NCBI GenBank assembly: GCA_003134435.1 | Contig: PLBE01000222.1 | Coordinates: 1-41,210, forward strand | Direction of reading: 5' to 3' | Origin: Acidobacteriaceae bacterium | Lineage (GTDB): Bacteria > Acidobacteriota > Terriglobia > Terriglobales > Acidobacteriaceae | DNA length: 41,210 nt | Part shown: piece after piece, positions 1 to 8,472 of the stretch | Position numbering within the stretch: the stretch's first letter is position 1 | How the letters are laid out: each line of letters begins with the position of its first letter | The notes under the pieces: model-generated | Told to the model about the DNA's origin: nothing | The model's input: the letters and a program-made list of their open reading frames with translations, nothing else | Database searches by the model: none | Made by a program: the position numbers and the translations under genes

Positions 1-1917
1 GGGCGAGGTGAAGTGGGTGTAGGTGGTGGCGGCCAGGGCGAAGTGTCCGCGATTCTCTTCGGAATAACGGGCTTGTTTGAGCGAGCGCAGCATCAGGAAA
101 CTCAGAATTCTTTCTTCCGGCTTGCCGGCGATTTTCTCCGTGAGTTTCTGGTACATGCGCGGGGTGATGTGAACTTCCTTGGGCACTTCAATTTCACGGA
201 CACGCTTGCCGGTGCCGCGGGCGTCGCGGCGGTCGGCTTTGAGTTGCACGCGCTGAATGGGTAAGGCGCCGACACCGAGGGAGTATCCGAAAGTGGCGGC
301 GATGACTTCGAAGTCGTAGACGCGTTTGGCGTCCGGCTTCTCGTGGATGCGGTAGAGCGAGGCGATGCGTTTATTTTCGAGGTAGTGGGCGACGGATTCA
401 TTGGCCGAGAGCATGAATTCTTCGATGAGGCGGTGAGCGATGTTGCGTTCGGATCGGGTGATGCTCTTCATCATGCCGAATTCGTCAAACTCGATGACCG
501 CTTCCGGAAGATCGAAATCGATCGATCCGCGGCGTTTGCGTTTACGATTCAAAATCATCGCGAGATCGCGCATGCGTTCGAAGTGCTCGACCTGGCCGGT
601 GTATTTATGGCGCGCTTCGGGGTCCGCTTCGATCACGGCATTCACGGCCGTGTAGGTCATTCTCTCAGCGGAACGGATTACGCCTTCATTGATTTCATAG
701 CCGGCGATTTCGCCCTGGTGGTCGATCTCCATGATGCAGGAGAGTACGAGGCGGTCGACCTGCGGGCGCAAGCTGCAAATGTCGGTCGAGAGTTCGAGTG
801 GCAGCATGGGGACGGCGCGGTCGGGGAAGTAGACGCTGGTGCCCCGGAGACGGGCTTCCTGATCGAGCGGCGAGTTCGGGGTTACGTATTGAGCTGCGTC
901 GGCGATGTGGACCTGGAGTTCGTAGTTTCCGTTTTCGAGTTGGCGGACGTGAACGGCGTCGTCGAAATCGCGCGCGGTCTCGCCGTCGATGGTGACAATG
1001 GGCAGATCCCGGTAATCGCGGCGATGGCGGAGAGTTTCGGCGGGGATTTCGGTTGAGATGGCCTGCGCTGCTTCGATCACTTCGGGTGGGAAGCGGTGAG
1101 GCAGGTGGAACTTGCGAATCGTGATTTCGACGTCGACACCGAAGTCGTTTTCTTCGCCGAGGATTTCGATGACGCGTCCACGCGGATTCTGAGTGGCGCT
1201 GGGCCAGTCGGTGATTTCGACGTCGACGACAACGCCTTCGAGATCCTGCCAGTTGGTGTGGACTTTGGCTTCTTCGCCAATTACGCGGTCCGGGGATTTC
1301 TGCATTTGCGGTTTCGCCGGTTCAGCCGGGGAAATTTCTGCCAAAGGGAGCACGGAGGACACAGGGGACGGTGGATTCTCCATTCCCGTGGGGATGACGA
1401 TTTCCTGGGTCACTTTTTCGTCGATGGGCTTGACATAGTTGTGGCGGCGTCCGTAGTGGAAGATGCCGACCACGGTGGGATGGGCGCGCGAGAGGGAGCG
1501 GAGAATGCGGCCTTCGGCGCGGCCGTCGGGGCGGACGGCAGAGACTTCGACGAGCACACGGTCGCCGTGCATGGAGGAGGCAGTGGCGTGGGGAGGAATG
1601 AATACATCTCCAGCCAAGCGAGACTTAAGACTGTCGTCAAGCGACGTGGCTTCGGGAATTACGAAGCCGAAACCGTCGCGATGCATGGTGAGGCGGCCGA
1701 CGAGCAGGTTGCGGCCCCTGGTTGCCTGCGGGATGGCATAGCGTTCGGAGTCGACTTGCAGCAGTTCGCCCTTGCCGACGAGGGCGTAGAGGCGATCGGT
1801 CAGTTCGCGGCGCGCTTCGCCTTTTACGCCGAGTTCACGCAAGAGCTGCTTATGGCTCGCCGTTTTTTTGGGCTGGCGGGCGATGTGGCGAAGAATGTCG
1901 GAATCGGAAAGACTCAT
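1..1917 (-). CDS. rnr: Ribonuclease R, 3' end beyond the window
   Basis: Processive 3'-5' exoribonuclease of the RNB (RNase II) family, which degrades structured RNA in the cytoplasm. The window holds the first 639 codons. The N-terminus is a winged-helix-like segment (residues 1-70), followed by cold-shock RNA-binding domains and the RNB catalytic domain. The catalytic acidic cluster is visible as DGETARDFDD, with D311, D317, D319 and D320 matching the metal-binding aspartates of the family. The last visible residues end in HFTSP, which in the family precedes the end of the RNB domain, so only the final part and the C-terminal S1 domain are missing. The ATG at 1915-1917 is directly preceded by a degenerate octamer array with no clear Shine-Dalgarno. 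The gene lies downstream of a DinB-like gene on the same strand, 104 bp away. Identification is confident. Confidence 0.95.
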   Translation of the reverse strand, partial: MSLSDSDILRHIARQPKKTASHKQLLRELGVKGEARRELTDRLYALVGKGELLQVDSERYAIPQATRGRNLLVGRLTMHRDGFGFVIPEATSLDDSLKSRLAGDVFIPPHATASSMHGDRVLVEVSAVRPDGRAEGRILRSLSRAHPTVVGIFHYGRRHNYVKPIDEKVTQEIVIPTGMENPPSPVSSVLPLAEISPAEPAKPQMQKSPDRVIGEEAKVHTNWQDLEGVVVDVEITDWPSATQNPRGRVIEILGEENDFGVDVEITIRKFHLPHRFPPEVIEAAQAISTEIPAETLRHRRDYRDLPIVTIDGETARDFDDAVHVRQLENGNYELQVHIADAAQYVTPNSPLDQEARLRGTSVYFPDRAVPMLPLELSTDICSLRPQVDRLVLSCIMEIDHQGEIAGYEINEGVIRSAERMTYTAVNAVIEADPEARHKYTGQVEHFERMRDLAMILNRKRKRRGSIDFDLPEAVIEFDEFGMMKSITRSERNIAHRLIEEFMLSANESVAHYLENKRIASLYRIHEKPDAKRVYDFEVIAATFGYSLGVGALPIQRVQLKADRRDARGTGKRVREIEVPKEVHITPRMYQKLTEKIAGKPEERILSFLMLRSLKQARYSEENRGHFALAATTYTHFTSP

Positions 1918-2019
1918 TTGGTAATTTTGTAATCCGGTAATTTGGTAAGCTGGAAATCTTTTTGAGTGGTTCAGGCCGGTTCTGAATTGCAAATTTACCC
2001 GATTACCAAATTACAAAAT
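1917..2019. repeat. Two short octamer arrays in inverted orientation between dinB-like and rnr genes
   Basis: Positions 1917-1948 are four 8-nt units: TTTGGTAA, TTTTGTAA, TCCGGTAA, TTTGGTAA. Positions 1993-2019 carry related units on the opposite strand (ATTTACCC, GATTACCA, AATTACAA). The segments 1938-1948 and 2003-2013 are perfect 11-bp reverse complements, so the two arrays could form a large stem across about 54 nt. The first array abuts the rnr start codon. Confidence 0.75.
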
Positions 2020-2021
2020 CT

Positions 2022-2567
2022 CTATTTGAGATACTTCTCCTCAAGCATCCGTCGATGATGCAGTTCGTGTCCGGCGATGATGTAGGCGAGGGCGCGCACC
2101 GTGACTTCGTTCTTGCTGGCGATGCCACGGCGCATCCACGCGGCGGCGTCCAGCGGGCGAAACAGAGACACCGTGGAACGGCGCACGGCGATGTAGTCTT
2201 CGATGAGGTCAGCCAGCGAACAACGCGCGAACGGTCCGTTACGGACGTAGTCGTTTTCGTCAAAGCTTTCCAAGGGAGTGGCGTCGCCGCGCGAGATGCG
2301 CAGCGCGCGATAGGCGAAGACGCGCTCGGCATCGCAGATGTGGCCAAGAACTTCTTTCACCGTCCATTTTCCGGGCGCGTAGCGTAGATCGCCGTCGGCC
2401 TCGCTTCGTCCGGAGAGCAAGAGCAGCATCTGCCGGCGCTGGTCTTCCAGGGTGGCGAGGATGTTGCTTTCTGGAACTTGACTTATATATTTCTCATAGT
2501 AAGGAGCGTACTCTCCCGGCTGAGGCCGAATCGTGTTTGCGGTTGGATTTGTAGCTGGCAAAGTCAT
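2022..2567 (-). CDS. DinB-like (DinB_2) putative metal-dependent protein
   Basis: A 181-residue four-helix-bundle protein of the DinB/YfiT superfamily. Family members bind a divalent metal through three histidines; some are thiol transferases, most have unknown function. Candidate ligands are the His in LGHICDAERVF (near residue 76) and the histidines in GHELHHRRML near the C-terminus. The WTVKEVLGH motif is typical of DinB_2 proteins. The start is supported by a purine-rich ribosome site (AGAGGAA) five bases before the ATG. A second DinB-type gene lies at 13713-14231, but the two are not obvious tandem copies. Substrate and role cannot be read from sequence. Confidence 0.85.
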   Translation of the reverse strand: MTLPATNPTANTIRPQPGEYAPYYEKYISQVPESNILATLEDQRRQMLLLLSGRSEADGDLRYAPGKWTVKEVLGHICDAERVFAYRALRISRGDATPLESFDENDYVRNGPFARCSLADLIEDYIAVRRSTVSLFRPLDAAAWMRRGIASKNEVTVRALAYIIAGHELHHRRMLEEKYLK

Positions 2568-2852
2568 GAGTTCCTCTTCTGGAATCGAGGGTTGGTCCCG
2601 AATGATCGAACCTTCGCACCATCTTATCGCGATAGAAGAATTACCGCAGGTGCGGGCAGCGGTTACCTAGTGGGAGGAGGACGGATGGGATTCGGGGAAG
2701 GGGGGGTACCACGGGGGGAACTATGAAAAGTCATAAGAATGCTGGATTTCCACAGGGCAGGGGGTTTACTGAGGAGTACAATTCGATTTGGCCCGCGAAA
2801 TGCGGCGATGATTCAGAATCCCTTAATAAAAAAGGAAAGGATTTCGACGACA

Positions 2853-3404
2853 ATGTGGAAGCCCACGAATCAACCTGCGACACCTGGCCGGCCTTCTGAG
2901 CCCGAGCGACCGAGTACGACGGCGGCGACGACGGCACCGGTGATGAATACGAGCGAGCCCGCGGCGGCGCCGCGCCCGGTAACGACCACGACTTCGGACC
3001 AGGCTACGATTGGCAAGTCGCTGGTGATCAAAGGGGAAGTAACGGGATCGGAGTCTTTATATATTGACGGCCGGGTGGAAGGGTCGATCAATCTCTCTGG
3101 CAATCGAGTCACGATCGGGCGTAATGGAGTAGTTGCGGCCAACATCGGGGCGCGGGAGATCGTGGTGCTGGGCAAGGTGCGGGGCAACCTGACGGCGAGC
3201 GATCGAGTGGACATCCGCAGCGACGGTTCGCTTACCGGCGACGTGGTGGCGGCGCGCATTTCGATTGAGGACGGCGCCTTTTTCAAGGGTGGCATCGACA
3301 TCCGCAAAGCGGGTGCGGGAGCAGCGCCAAAGGCAGAATCGAAGTCGGAAGAAACCGCCAAGAGTGCGGCGGCTGCGGAACCGGCAATTGCGGCACGGGC
3401 GTAG
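2853..3404 (+). CDS. Bactofilin family cytoskeletal protein
   Basis: A 183-residue bactofilin (DUF583, PF04519). Bactofilins polymerise without nucleotides into filaments that organise cell-wall synthesis or polar structures. The N-terminal 55 residues are low-complexity and Pro/Thr/Ala-rich. The core from about residue 60 to 155 shows the right-handed beta-helix pattern, with repeated short strands such as SLVIKGEVTG, LYIDGRVEGS and VVLGKVRGNL. The C-terminal tail is Ala/Lys/Glu-rich. I chose the ATG at 2853 because the purine-rich stretch AAAGGAAAGG lies 12 nt upstream and homology begins after it; an in-frame ATG at 2808 would add 15 residues. The nearby divergent murJ fits a cell-envelope theme, but no operon is implied. 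Confidence 0.9.
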   Translation: MWKPTNQPATPGRPSEPERPSTTAATTAPVMNTSEPAAAPRPVTTTTSDQATIGKSLVIKGEVTGSESLYIDGRVEGSINLSGNRVTIGRNGVVAANIGAREIVVLGKVRGNLTASDRVDIRSDGSLTGDVVAARISIEDGAFFKGGIDIRKAGAGAAPKAESKSEETAKSAAAAEPAIAARA

Positions 3405-3408
3405 AAAC

Positions 3409-3443
3409 GCTATTTGCTATTCGTCGTTCGCGTTGCGCTGTTT
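3409..3443. repeat. Heptamer array (five 7-nt units)
   Basis: Five degenerate heptamers in register, GCTATTT, GCTATTC, GTCGTTC, GCGTTGC and GCTGTTT, begin 5 nt after the bactofilin stop. They belong to the same family as the units at 15794, 30349 and 38510 (GCTGTTC and its complement GAACAGC). Confidence 0.65.
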
Positions 3444-3476
3444 GTTCAGGTGGGCGGCAGTGTGAGCAGGATCTTG

Positions 3477-3507
3477 AAACGGGCCTTCGCGGGCCCGTTT
3501 TATTTTT
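3477..3507 (+). terminator. Rho-independent terminator after the bactofilin gene
   Basis: Nine-base-pair stem AAACGGGCC / GGCCCGTTT with a 6-nt loop, followed by TTTTATTTTT. It sits 72 bp after the bactofilin stop. Confidence 0.9.
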
Positions 3508-3575
3508 GGCACGAGTGGCTCGGGGCTTGAACAACGCACGGCTCAGTCTCGAGCAGCGAACGAGGAGCCGCGCGT

Positions 3576-5195
3576 TCACGGTTCCTTGCCGGTCGCCATT
3601 GTTTCGGCAGCCTGGCCTTCGGCGAGGCTGGGAAGAGTGGCGGATTTTTTTCGGCGCAGGTCGGCGGGCAATTCCGAGCGCAATAGCCAGAGGCCAGCGG
3701 CGACGGCGGCGGCCCAGGTTATAGAGCCGAGCGTAAGCGCGAAAAGGTCGGCGCGTCGGCTGCCATCGAGTGAAATGCTGCGCATGACTTCATAACTGAG
3801 TCCGCCGGAAACGGTGCCCACCAGCGCGGACTTCCCTATCTCTTTCCAGTTCAGGCCGGCAAACGACACCATACCGCGAAAATGCAGGAGGGCGGCGATG
3901 GCCACGGCGTTGGCGGCGATGCCAAGGTCGGACGCGATGGCCAATCCCGTGACTGAAAAGGTTCGAAAAAACAGCGCGTACATGGGCAGGGAGGCGAGCA
4001 CGATGAGGCTGCTGGCGATCATCGGAGTCAGGGTATTGCCGGAAGCGTAAAAGGCGCGGGCGTAGAGCGCCTGACTCGACCACAGGGCGAGAGAAAGCGA
4101 AAACCAGAAGAAATAGATGGCGGTGGATTTCGTATCCGAGAAAGTGAAGTGTCCGCGGCGATAGACGAGATCGATCAGGGGGACGGCGATGGCCATCATC
4201 CATCCGGTCATGAGCAGAGAAGCGGCGGTGATGCGATAGACCGAAGCATTCACGGTAGCGGCGAATTCAGTAAATTTCTTTTCCCCGAAGAGTCGCGAGA
4301 AAAAGGGAAGCGAGGCTTGCCCGACAGCCTGTCCGAGAATGGCGATGGGAACGCCGAAGAGGCGCTTGGCATAATTCAGGCGGGCGATGTCGCCGATACC
4401 GCTGGAGGCAAAGTAACGGAGAATCCAGTCGTCGGCGGCGACCAGGGAGACGCCCAGCATGAGCGGGATGGAGAGCCGCACCCACTCGCGGAATGCGGGG
4501 TTTTTCACGTCGAACGAAGGCCGGTATCCGGTGCCGATTTTGGCGGCTCCGATGGCGTTGACCAGAAAGGGACCGGCGATGCTGCCGGCGAGCGCGCCAA
4601 AAGCGAGCGATGCAATTCCCATCTGGCGTCCGGCGACAACTCCTCCGGCGATGATGAAGACGTTGTAGATCAGCGGACCGAAGGCCGGGAGCAAAAACAG
4701 ACGATGGGAGAGCAAGACCGCCGACACCACTCCGCCAACATAAAAGAAGATTTGAGCGGGGAGCAGGATGCGGGTCAGATGGACGCAGAGCCGCATCTGT
4801 TCGGCATTGAAGCCATGGAACATCCAGGCGGCGAACTGGGGGGTGAAAATCTCGGCCAGCATGGTGCCAACAACCAGCACGGTGGTCATCACGGTGATGA
4901 CGATGGAGAAAGTTTTCCGCGCGTCCTGCTCGCGCTTTTCCGCCATAAACCGGGTGTAGATGCTGATGAATGTGATGGAGGCGGTGCCGCCGGCAACGAT
5001 GTAGTTGAGCCAGTCGGGCAGGGTGAACGCGGCGACGTAGGCATCGGTCTGCTGCCCGGCGCCGAAGGCGTAGGCGATGTAGGCTTCGCGGATGTATCCG
5101 ATCACGCGCGAGAGCGTGATGGCGGCCATCAGCAGCAGCGTCGCCGAAAAAGCGGTGTGCTGGTGCGATGGCCGAAAGAAACGGAGCAGACGCAT
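3576..5195 (-). CDS. murJ: Lipid II flippase MurJ (MviN family)
   Basis: A 539-residue polytopic inner-membrane protein of the MATE/MOP superfamily that flips lipid-linked peptidoglycan precursors across the membrane. The N-terminus contains the family signature ITLSRVIGYIREAYIAYAFG, followed by about 14 hydrophobic segments through to residue 510, and a charged C-terminal tail. Length matches the family. The ATG at 5193-5195 has no Shine-Dalgarno; instead TTTAAT lies nine bases upstream on the minus strand, so the transcript may be nearly leaderless. It appears monocistronic, convergent with the bactofilin gene and divergent from the VOC gene. Confidence 0.95.
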   Translation of the reverse strand: MRLLRFFRPSHQHTAFSATLLLMAAITLSRVIGYIREAYIAYAFGAGQQTDAYVAAFTLPDWLNYIVAGGTASITFISIYTRFMAEKREQDARKTFSIVITVMTTVLVVGTMLAEIFTPQFAAWMFHGFNAEQMRLCVHLTRILLPAQIFFYVGGVVSAVLLSHRLFLLPAFGPLIYNVFIIAGGVVAGRQMGIASLAFGALAGSIAGPFLVNAIGAAKIGTGYRPSFDVKNPAFREWVRLSIPLMLGVSLVAADDWILRYFASSGIGDIARLNYAKRLFGVPIAILGQAVGQASLPFFSRLFGEKKFTEFAATVNASVYRITAASLLMTGWMMAIAVPLIDLVYRRGHFTFSDTKSTAIYFFWFSLSLALWSSQALYARAFYASGNTLTPMIASSLIVLASLPMYALFFRTFSVTGLAIASDLGIAANAVAIAALLHFRGMVSFAGLNWKEIGKSALVGTVSGGLSYEVMRSISLDGSRRADLFALTLGSITWAAAVAAGLWLLRSELPADLRRKKSATLPSLAEGQAAETMATGKEP

Positions 5196-5351
5196 CCTTC
5201 GCAGATTAAACCATCTGGCGGTTGGTGGGAGAGTTATCAGGGGGCGAGAATCGGGAACGGCAATTTGGGCTTTGGCAGCAAGGGCTGGGGAATATTCTTA
5301 GTTGGCGCAAACGCGATAACGACAGATGTCTATCCTCTGAGGGCTGAATGA

Positions 5352-5357
5352 TAAAGT
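5352..5357 (+). promoter_or_regulatory. -10-like hexamer TAAAGT, six bases before the VOC start
   Basis: TAAAGT ends six bases before the ATG at 5364 and no Shine-Dalgarno is present. This spacing puts the expected transcription start on the start codon, as in leaderless genes. No good -35 hexamer is visible. Confidence 0.4.
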
Positions 5358-5363
5358 GTCCGG

Positions 5364-5774
5364 ATGCGATCAAACCGATCCGTACCGCCGTGTGTCGTCA
5401 TTCCTGTGCTCATTTACCCCGACCCCTGCGCAGCGGCCGATTGGCTGTCAAAGGCTTTTGGCTTCACCGTCCGTCTGCGCATCGCCAACCACCGCGTCCA
5501 GATGAAAGCTGGAGATGGCTGCTTCACTATCGCCGAAGGCAACGCGATACCCAACAACTCGCACCTCGTTCAAGTTCGCATCGAAGATGCTGAGGGTCAC
5601 TGCGAGCGAGCGCGCCAGAACGGTGCCGTCATACTGACGGAACCCCAAGACCAACCCTATGGCGAGCGCCAATACAACGCTCAGGATTTTTGCGGCCACC
5701 GCTGGGACTTTACGGAGACCATCACCGATGTCGCTCCCGAAGAATGGAGCGGCGGTGCATTTCATCTTGAGTGA
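5364..5774 (+). CDS. VOC family (glyoxalase/bleomycin-resistance-like) protein
   Basis: A 136-residue protein with the paired beta-alpha-beta-beta-beta pattern of the vicinal oxygen chelate superfamily. The N-terminal module contains IYPDPCAAADWLSKAFGF, typical of PhnB-like VOC proteins. The C-terminal module contains PYGERQYNAQDFCGHRWDF, where family members place a conserved GxRxxxxxDPxGHxWxF-type motif; here Asp-Phe-Cys replaces Asp-Pro. Family members are metal-dependent lyases, isomerases, dioxygenases or resistance proteins; the substrate cannot be inferred. It is transcribed away from murJ and convergent with the GloVer gene. The start is chosen from the adjacent -10-like hexamer. Confidence 0.85.
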   Translation: MRSNRSVPPCVVIPVLIYPDPCAAADWLSKAFGFTVRLRIANHRVQMKAGDGCFTIAEGNAIPNNSHLVQVRIEDAEGHCERARQNGAVILTEPQDQPYGERQYNAQDFCGHRWDFTETITDVAPEEWSGGAFHLE

Positions 5775-5926
5775 CTCGATTCTGAGCCTTCTTCGAAATT
5801 CCGAACTTGGTCTTATCAACAGACCCGTCTATAGGCGGTTTGAGCTGTTGGCAACATCCCGGTAGCTCTCATTGACCAGCGGTCAAAACGTGCTATCGCC
5901 CGGCTTCGTGATACCGCGGATTCCGA

Positions 5927-7435
5927 TCAATCCACCTGGAAGAGCGCGTTGCTCTCCAGCGTGCCGCCGGGGGTATCGACAGCTACAGTGCCGGTGGTCG
6001 CGCCGGTGGGGACGGTGGCCTTAATTGCGGTGCTGGAGACAACGGTGAACGCTGCGGGTGCGCCGTTAAAGGTGACTTTCGTTGCGCCGGTCAGATTGTC
6101 TCCCAAGATCATGGCAGTCGCTCCCGCCGTGCCCCAAGCCGGTAGTATCTTGACGAACGGCTTCAGTTCTTCCACGGACAGGCTGAATACCGTGCCGAGA
6201 CCCACAGTCCCCCCAGAGAAGGTCGTACCGTAGAAGGTCCCGTTGGTGGCTTGCACCAGTCCACCTTCTGGCTGACTCCCGTCAGCGCAATTCGCCAAGC
6301 CGCAGAAGTTGTAGAGGGTAGTGAGCTTGCCCGCGGTGGTGATACTGAAGATCGTGCCGCAACCACTGTTGCAGGAGGTTTCGTTCGTCCCACCAAATGC
6401 AGTTGTACCGTATAGGTTCCCGTCGTTGGCTTGGATCAGTGAGGTCAAGGGATTGCGGCCATCGGTGCAATTTGGTTTTGCGCAGAAGCTGTAAATCGTT
6501 TTGAGCTTGCCCGCCGGTGTCATCGAAAAAATCGTACCGCCCTGACTGTTGGCTCCGCCGGTGCTGGTGGTCCCGTAAAAGTTTCCGTCGGTGGCCTGGA
6601 GCAGCCCACCGTAGGGGTTACCCCCGTTCTTAACGCCCTGGAAAGTGTACAACGGGGTTTTCTTCAGGCCAGTTTTTGGCAAAATTACAATGACCGCACC
6701 GTTGCCCGACGTGACTTGGCTCGTGGTCCCATAGATGTTTCCGTTTTTGCCCTGTACCAATGGGGCGTAAGGAATTTCCCCGTTCTCGCCAGTGAAGCTC
6801 ACCGAGACTTCGTCCCCGCCCGCGGTGGTCATTTCATAGAGCGTGCCAACGCCGTCGGACCCGCCACTGGTGGTGGATCCGTACAAGTTGCCATCCTTTG
6901 CCTGAAACGGGGCCGCCTGGGGCTCCTCGCCGTTCGCGCCGCTGAAGCTGAACACCGGGGTCCACTTGCCCGCCGAGGTGATTTGAAAGACGGTGCCATA
7001 GTTGCTGGCCCCGCCGAAGTAGGTTGTACCGTAAAGGTTCCCATTGCTGGCGAGCGTCAGTCCTGCATAAGGCTTGGCTCCGTCGGAGCACGGCCCCCCT
7101 TTCAGGCAAAAAACGTAGAGAACGGTCGGCTTGCTCGCAGTCGTAGCAAATTTGAAAACCGTGCCCCCGGAGCCACTGCAAACCTCGGTCGTTCCGTAGA
7201 GGCTCCCATCCAGGCCCTGAACGAGATTGCCGAAGCCAGGATTCGCGCCGGACTTACATGTACCATCGAAACTGAACAAGCTGTGGAACTCGCTCTCCTG
7301 TGCCGGCGAAGGAATCGCCGCGGCGGTACAGAGCGCAAAGACGATGCCGGCCGTCATGGCGAGGCTGAAGAGCCGGTCAAGTAAGGTCGTCGCCAGCAGA
7401 GTGCCCTGATGTTTTCTGAGAATAGAGCTTTTCAT
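5927..7435 (-). CDS. Secreted GloVer-repeat protein with C-terminal IPT/TIG domain
   Basis: A 502-residue exported protein. The N-terminus has a basic stretch and a hydrophobic core (LFSLAMTAGIVFALCTAAA), consistent with a long signal peptide ending near residue 46. Residues 50-420 hold about nine tandem repeats of roughly 40 residues with the GloVer signature (for example GNLYGTTYFGGASNYGTVF), known from Acidobacteria, Verrucomicrobia and Planctomycetes and expected to form a beta-propeller-like structure. The C-terminal 80 residues look like an IPT/TIG immunoglobulin fold. Function is unknown, probably cell-surface. GGGAGG lies a few bases upstream of the ATG and supports this start. Many Cys residues sit within the repeats (FCLKGGPC, FCAKPNC), suggesting disulfides. 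Confidence 0.88.
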   Translation of the reverse strand: MKSSILRKHQGTLLATTLLDRLFSLAMTAGIVFALCTAAAIPSPAQESEFHSLFSFDGTCKSGANPGFGNLVQGLDGSLYGTTEVCSGSGGTVFKFATTASKPTVLYVFCLKGGPCSDGAKPYAGLTLASNGNLYGTTYFGGASNYGTVFQITSAGKWTPVFSFSGANGEEPQAAPFQAKDGNLYGSTTSGGSDGVGTLYEMTTAGGDEVSVSFTGENGEIPYAPLVQGKNGNIYGTTSQVTSGNGAVIVILPKTGLKKTPLYTFQGVKNGGNPYGGLLQATDGNFYGTTSTGGANSQGGTIFSMTPAGKLKTIYSFCAKPNCTDGRNPLTSLIQANDGNLYGTTAFGGTNETSCNSGCGTIFSITTAGKLTTLYNFCGLANCADGSQPEGGLVQATNGTFYGTTFSGGTVGLGTVFSLSVEELKPFVKILPAWGTAGATAMILGDNLTGATKVTFNGAPAAFTVVSSTAIKATVPTGATTGTVAVDTPGGTLESNALFQVD

Positions 7436-7948
7436 TTTCGCCTCCCTGAATCTCTACATTTCGATGACCGCTGTGAATCTGGCGAGCGTTGCGCCGGATC
7501 TTCCTACGCCAGGCCGGAATGCGCGACACGTGGGTATGCTAATTACCTGAGTTTTCCCCGGCAGGCAAGTCAAAAGAAGTAAATTCTTGTAAGTCCTTGC
7601 CCCCGAAGGGCTGCCATTGTCCCTGCTATCGCTGTTCGCGTCAATCGGAAACGCAAGATCGCGATAGCAGCATCTTCCCAAAGTTTCTGGCGGCATCATG
7701 GCGCGCGGAGTCGTGGGTTAGGATCTCGATTTTTGACAAGCACGATGCAGGCGATAGCGGGAGAATGCAGGACTCGACTCGCTCCGCCTCACTCGACTGT
7801 ATCTGCTGGTCTTCCATGGTTGCGAAGACTACAAGGCTAAGCATCAGAGTTTTTACATTGGTTTTACATTCTCATGACAACTGGCTGTGTCTACCTTCGG
7901 TACGTTCGTGGAGCCAGACATCACAACTTCCATGGGGAGGCAGGGACA
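7436..7948. other. 513-bp divergent intergenic region
   Basis: Regulatory space between two divergent secreted-protein genes. It contains a perfect 10-bp inverted repeat, CTGCTATCGC at 7623-7632 and its complement at 7661-7670, and a near-tandem TTTTACATT pair at 7851-7870 close to the plus-strand gene. I see no convincing coding frame. Confidence 0.5.
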
Positions 7949-8365
7949 ATGACCATACACATTCGTAGATTCATCGCAACAGGGTTGGCAATTGCGTCGT
8001 TTGCCCTTGCCACCAGCGCTGCCATGGCGCAGAGCTACACCGGCAATTGGCAGGTGACTGTGACCCAGTCACAGCGCTCTAACGGCACGTACTGCGTGGC
8101 TCTTACCGACAATGGCAGCTACGGCTGGCCGCACAGTGGCGAGGCTTCGCTGATCCCCAACAACAGCCAGTATCCCGGCTATTTCACAGTGATCGATGGA
8201 CTCATGACTGTAACTTTCACCTATCCGTCGGGCGAAGGCGACTGTTGTGACTTCTTTGTTTTGACGGCTCGCGCCAGCAACGGCCGCATCGGCAAGGGCG
8301 CCTTCAATTACTTGGGCCTAACCGACAATGGTTTCGTGGCATTCGGCAAGAAAGACGGTTGCTGA
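7949..8365 (+). CDS. Small secreted protein of unknown function
   Basis: A 138-residue protein with a clear signal peptide (RRFIATGLAIASFALATS, cleavage probably after AMA-Q near residue 28). The mature part is about 110 residues, begins SYTGNWQVTVTQ and has five or six Cys residues including adjacent CC, suggesting a compact disulfide-bonded beta domain. I do not recognise a named family. The ATG at 7949 is supported by GGGGAGG about nine bases upstream; an in-frame ATG 75 nt earlier lacks a ribosome site. A second unrelated-looking secreted protein of similar style is at 27797. Confidence 0.75.
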   Translation: MTIHIRRFIATGLAIASFALATSAAMAQSYTGNWQVTVTQSQRSNGTYCVALTDNGSYGWPHSGEASLIPNNSQYPGYFTVIDGLMTVTFTYPSGEGDCCDFFVLTARASNGRIGKGAFNYLGLTDNGFVAFGKKDGC

Positions 8366-8460
8366 AGGCTTGCGGCATTGGTGAATTTGTCGCGCGCATC
8401 GCATCTGGGTAAATCTCGGCTGTACGCGGGCAAGTGGCCGCGCCATACGAATGGCGTTGC

Positions 8461-8466
8461 TATAAT
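8461..8466 (+). promoter_or_regulatory. Consensus -10 (TATAAT), six bases before a GTG start
   Basis: Perfect TATAAT with the GTG start codon at 8473, so transcription would begin at or beside the start codon. This decides the start of the aminotransferase gene over an in-frame GTG at 8434 that lies upstream of the hexamer. Confidence 0.6.
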
Positions 8467-8472
8467 CCGCGT

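Noticed and set aside
343-1056. Long plus-strand open frame of 237 codons
   Set aside because: It is antisense to the clearly recognised RNase R catalytic domain and has no family-like motifs.
4149-5351. Long plus-strand open frame of 400 codons
   Set aside because: It is antisense to murJ; the Gly/Asp/His-rich product is what MurJ codons read in reverse.
5872-5886. TTGACC-AGC-GGTCAA palindrome between convergent genes
   Set aside because: Short, isolated and without a U-run; neither a terminator nor a clearly placed operator.
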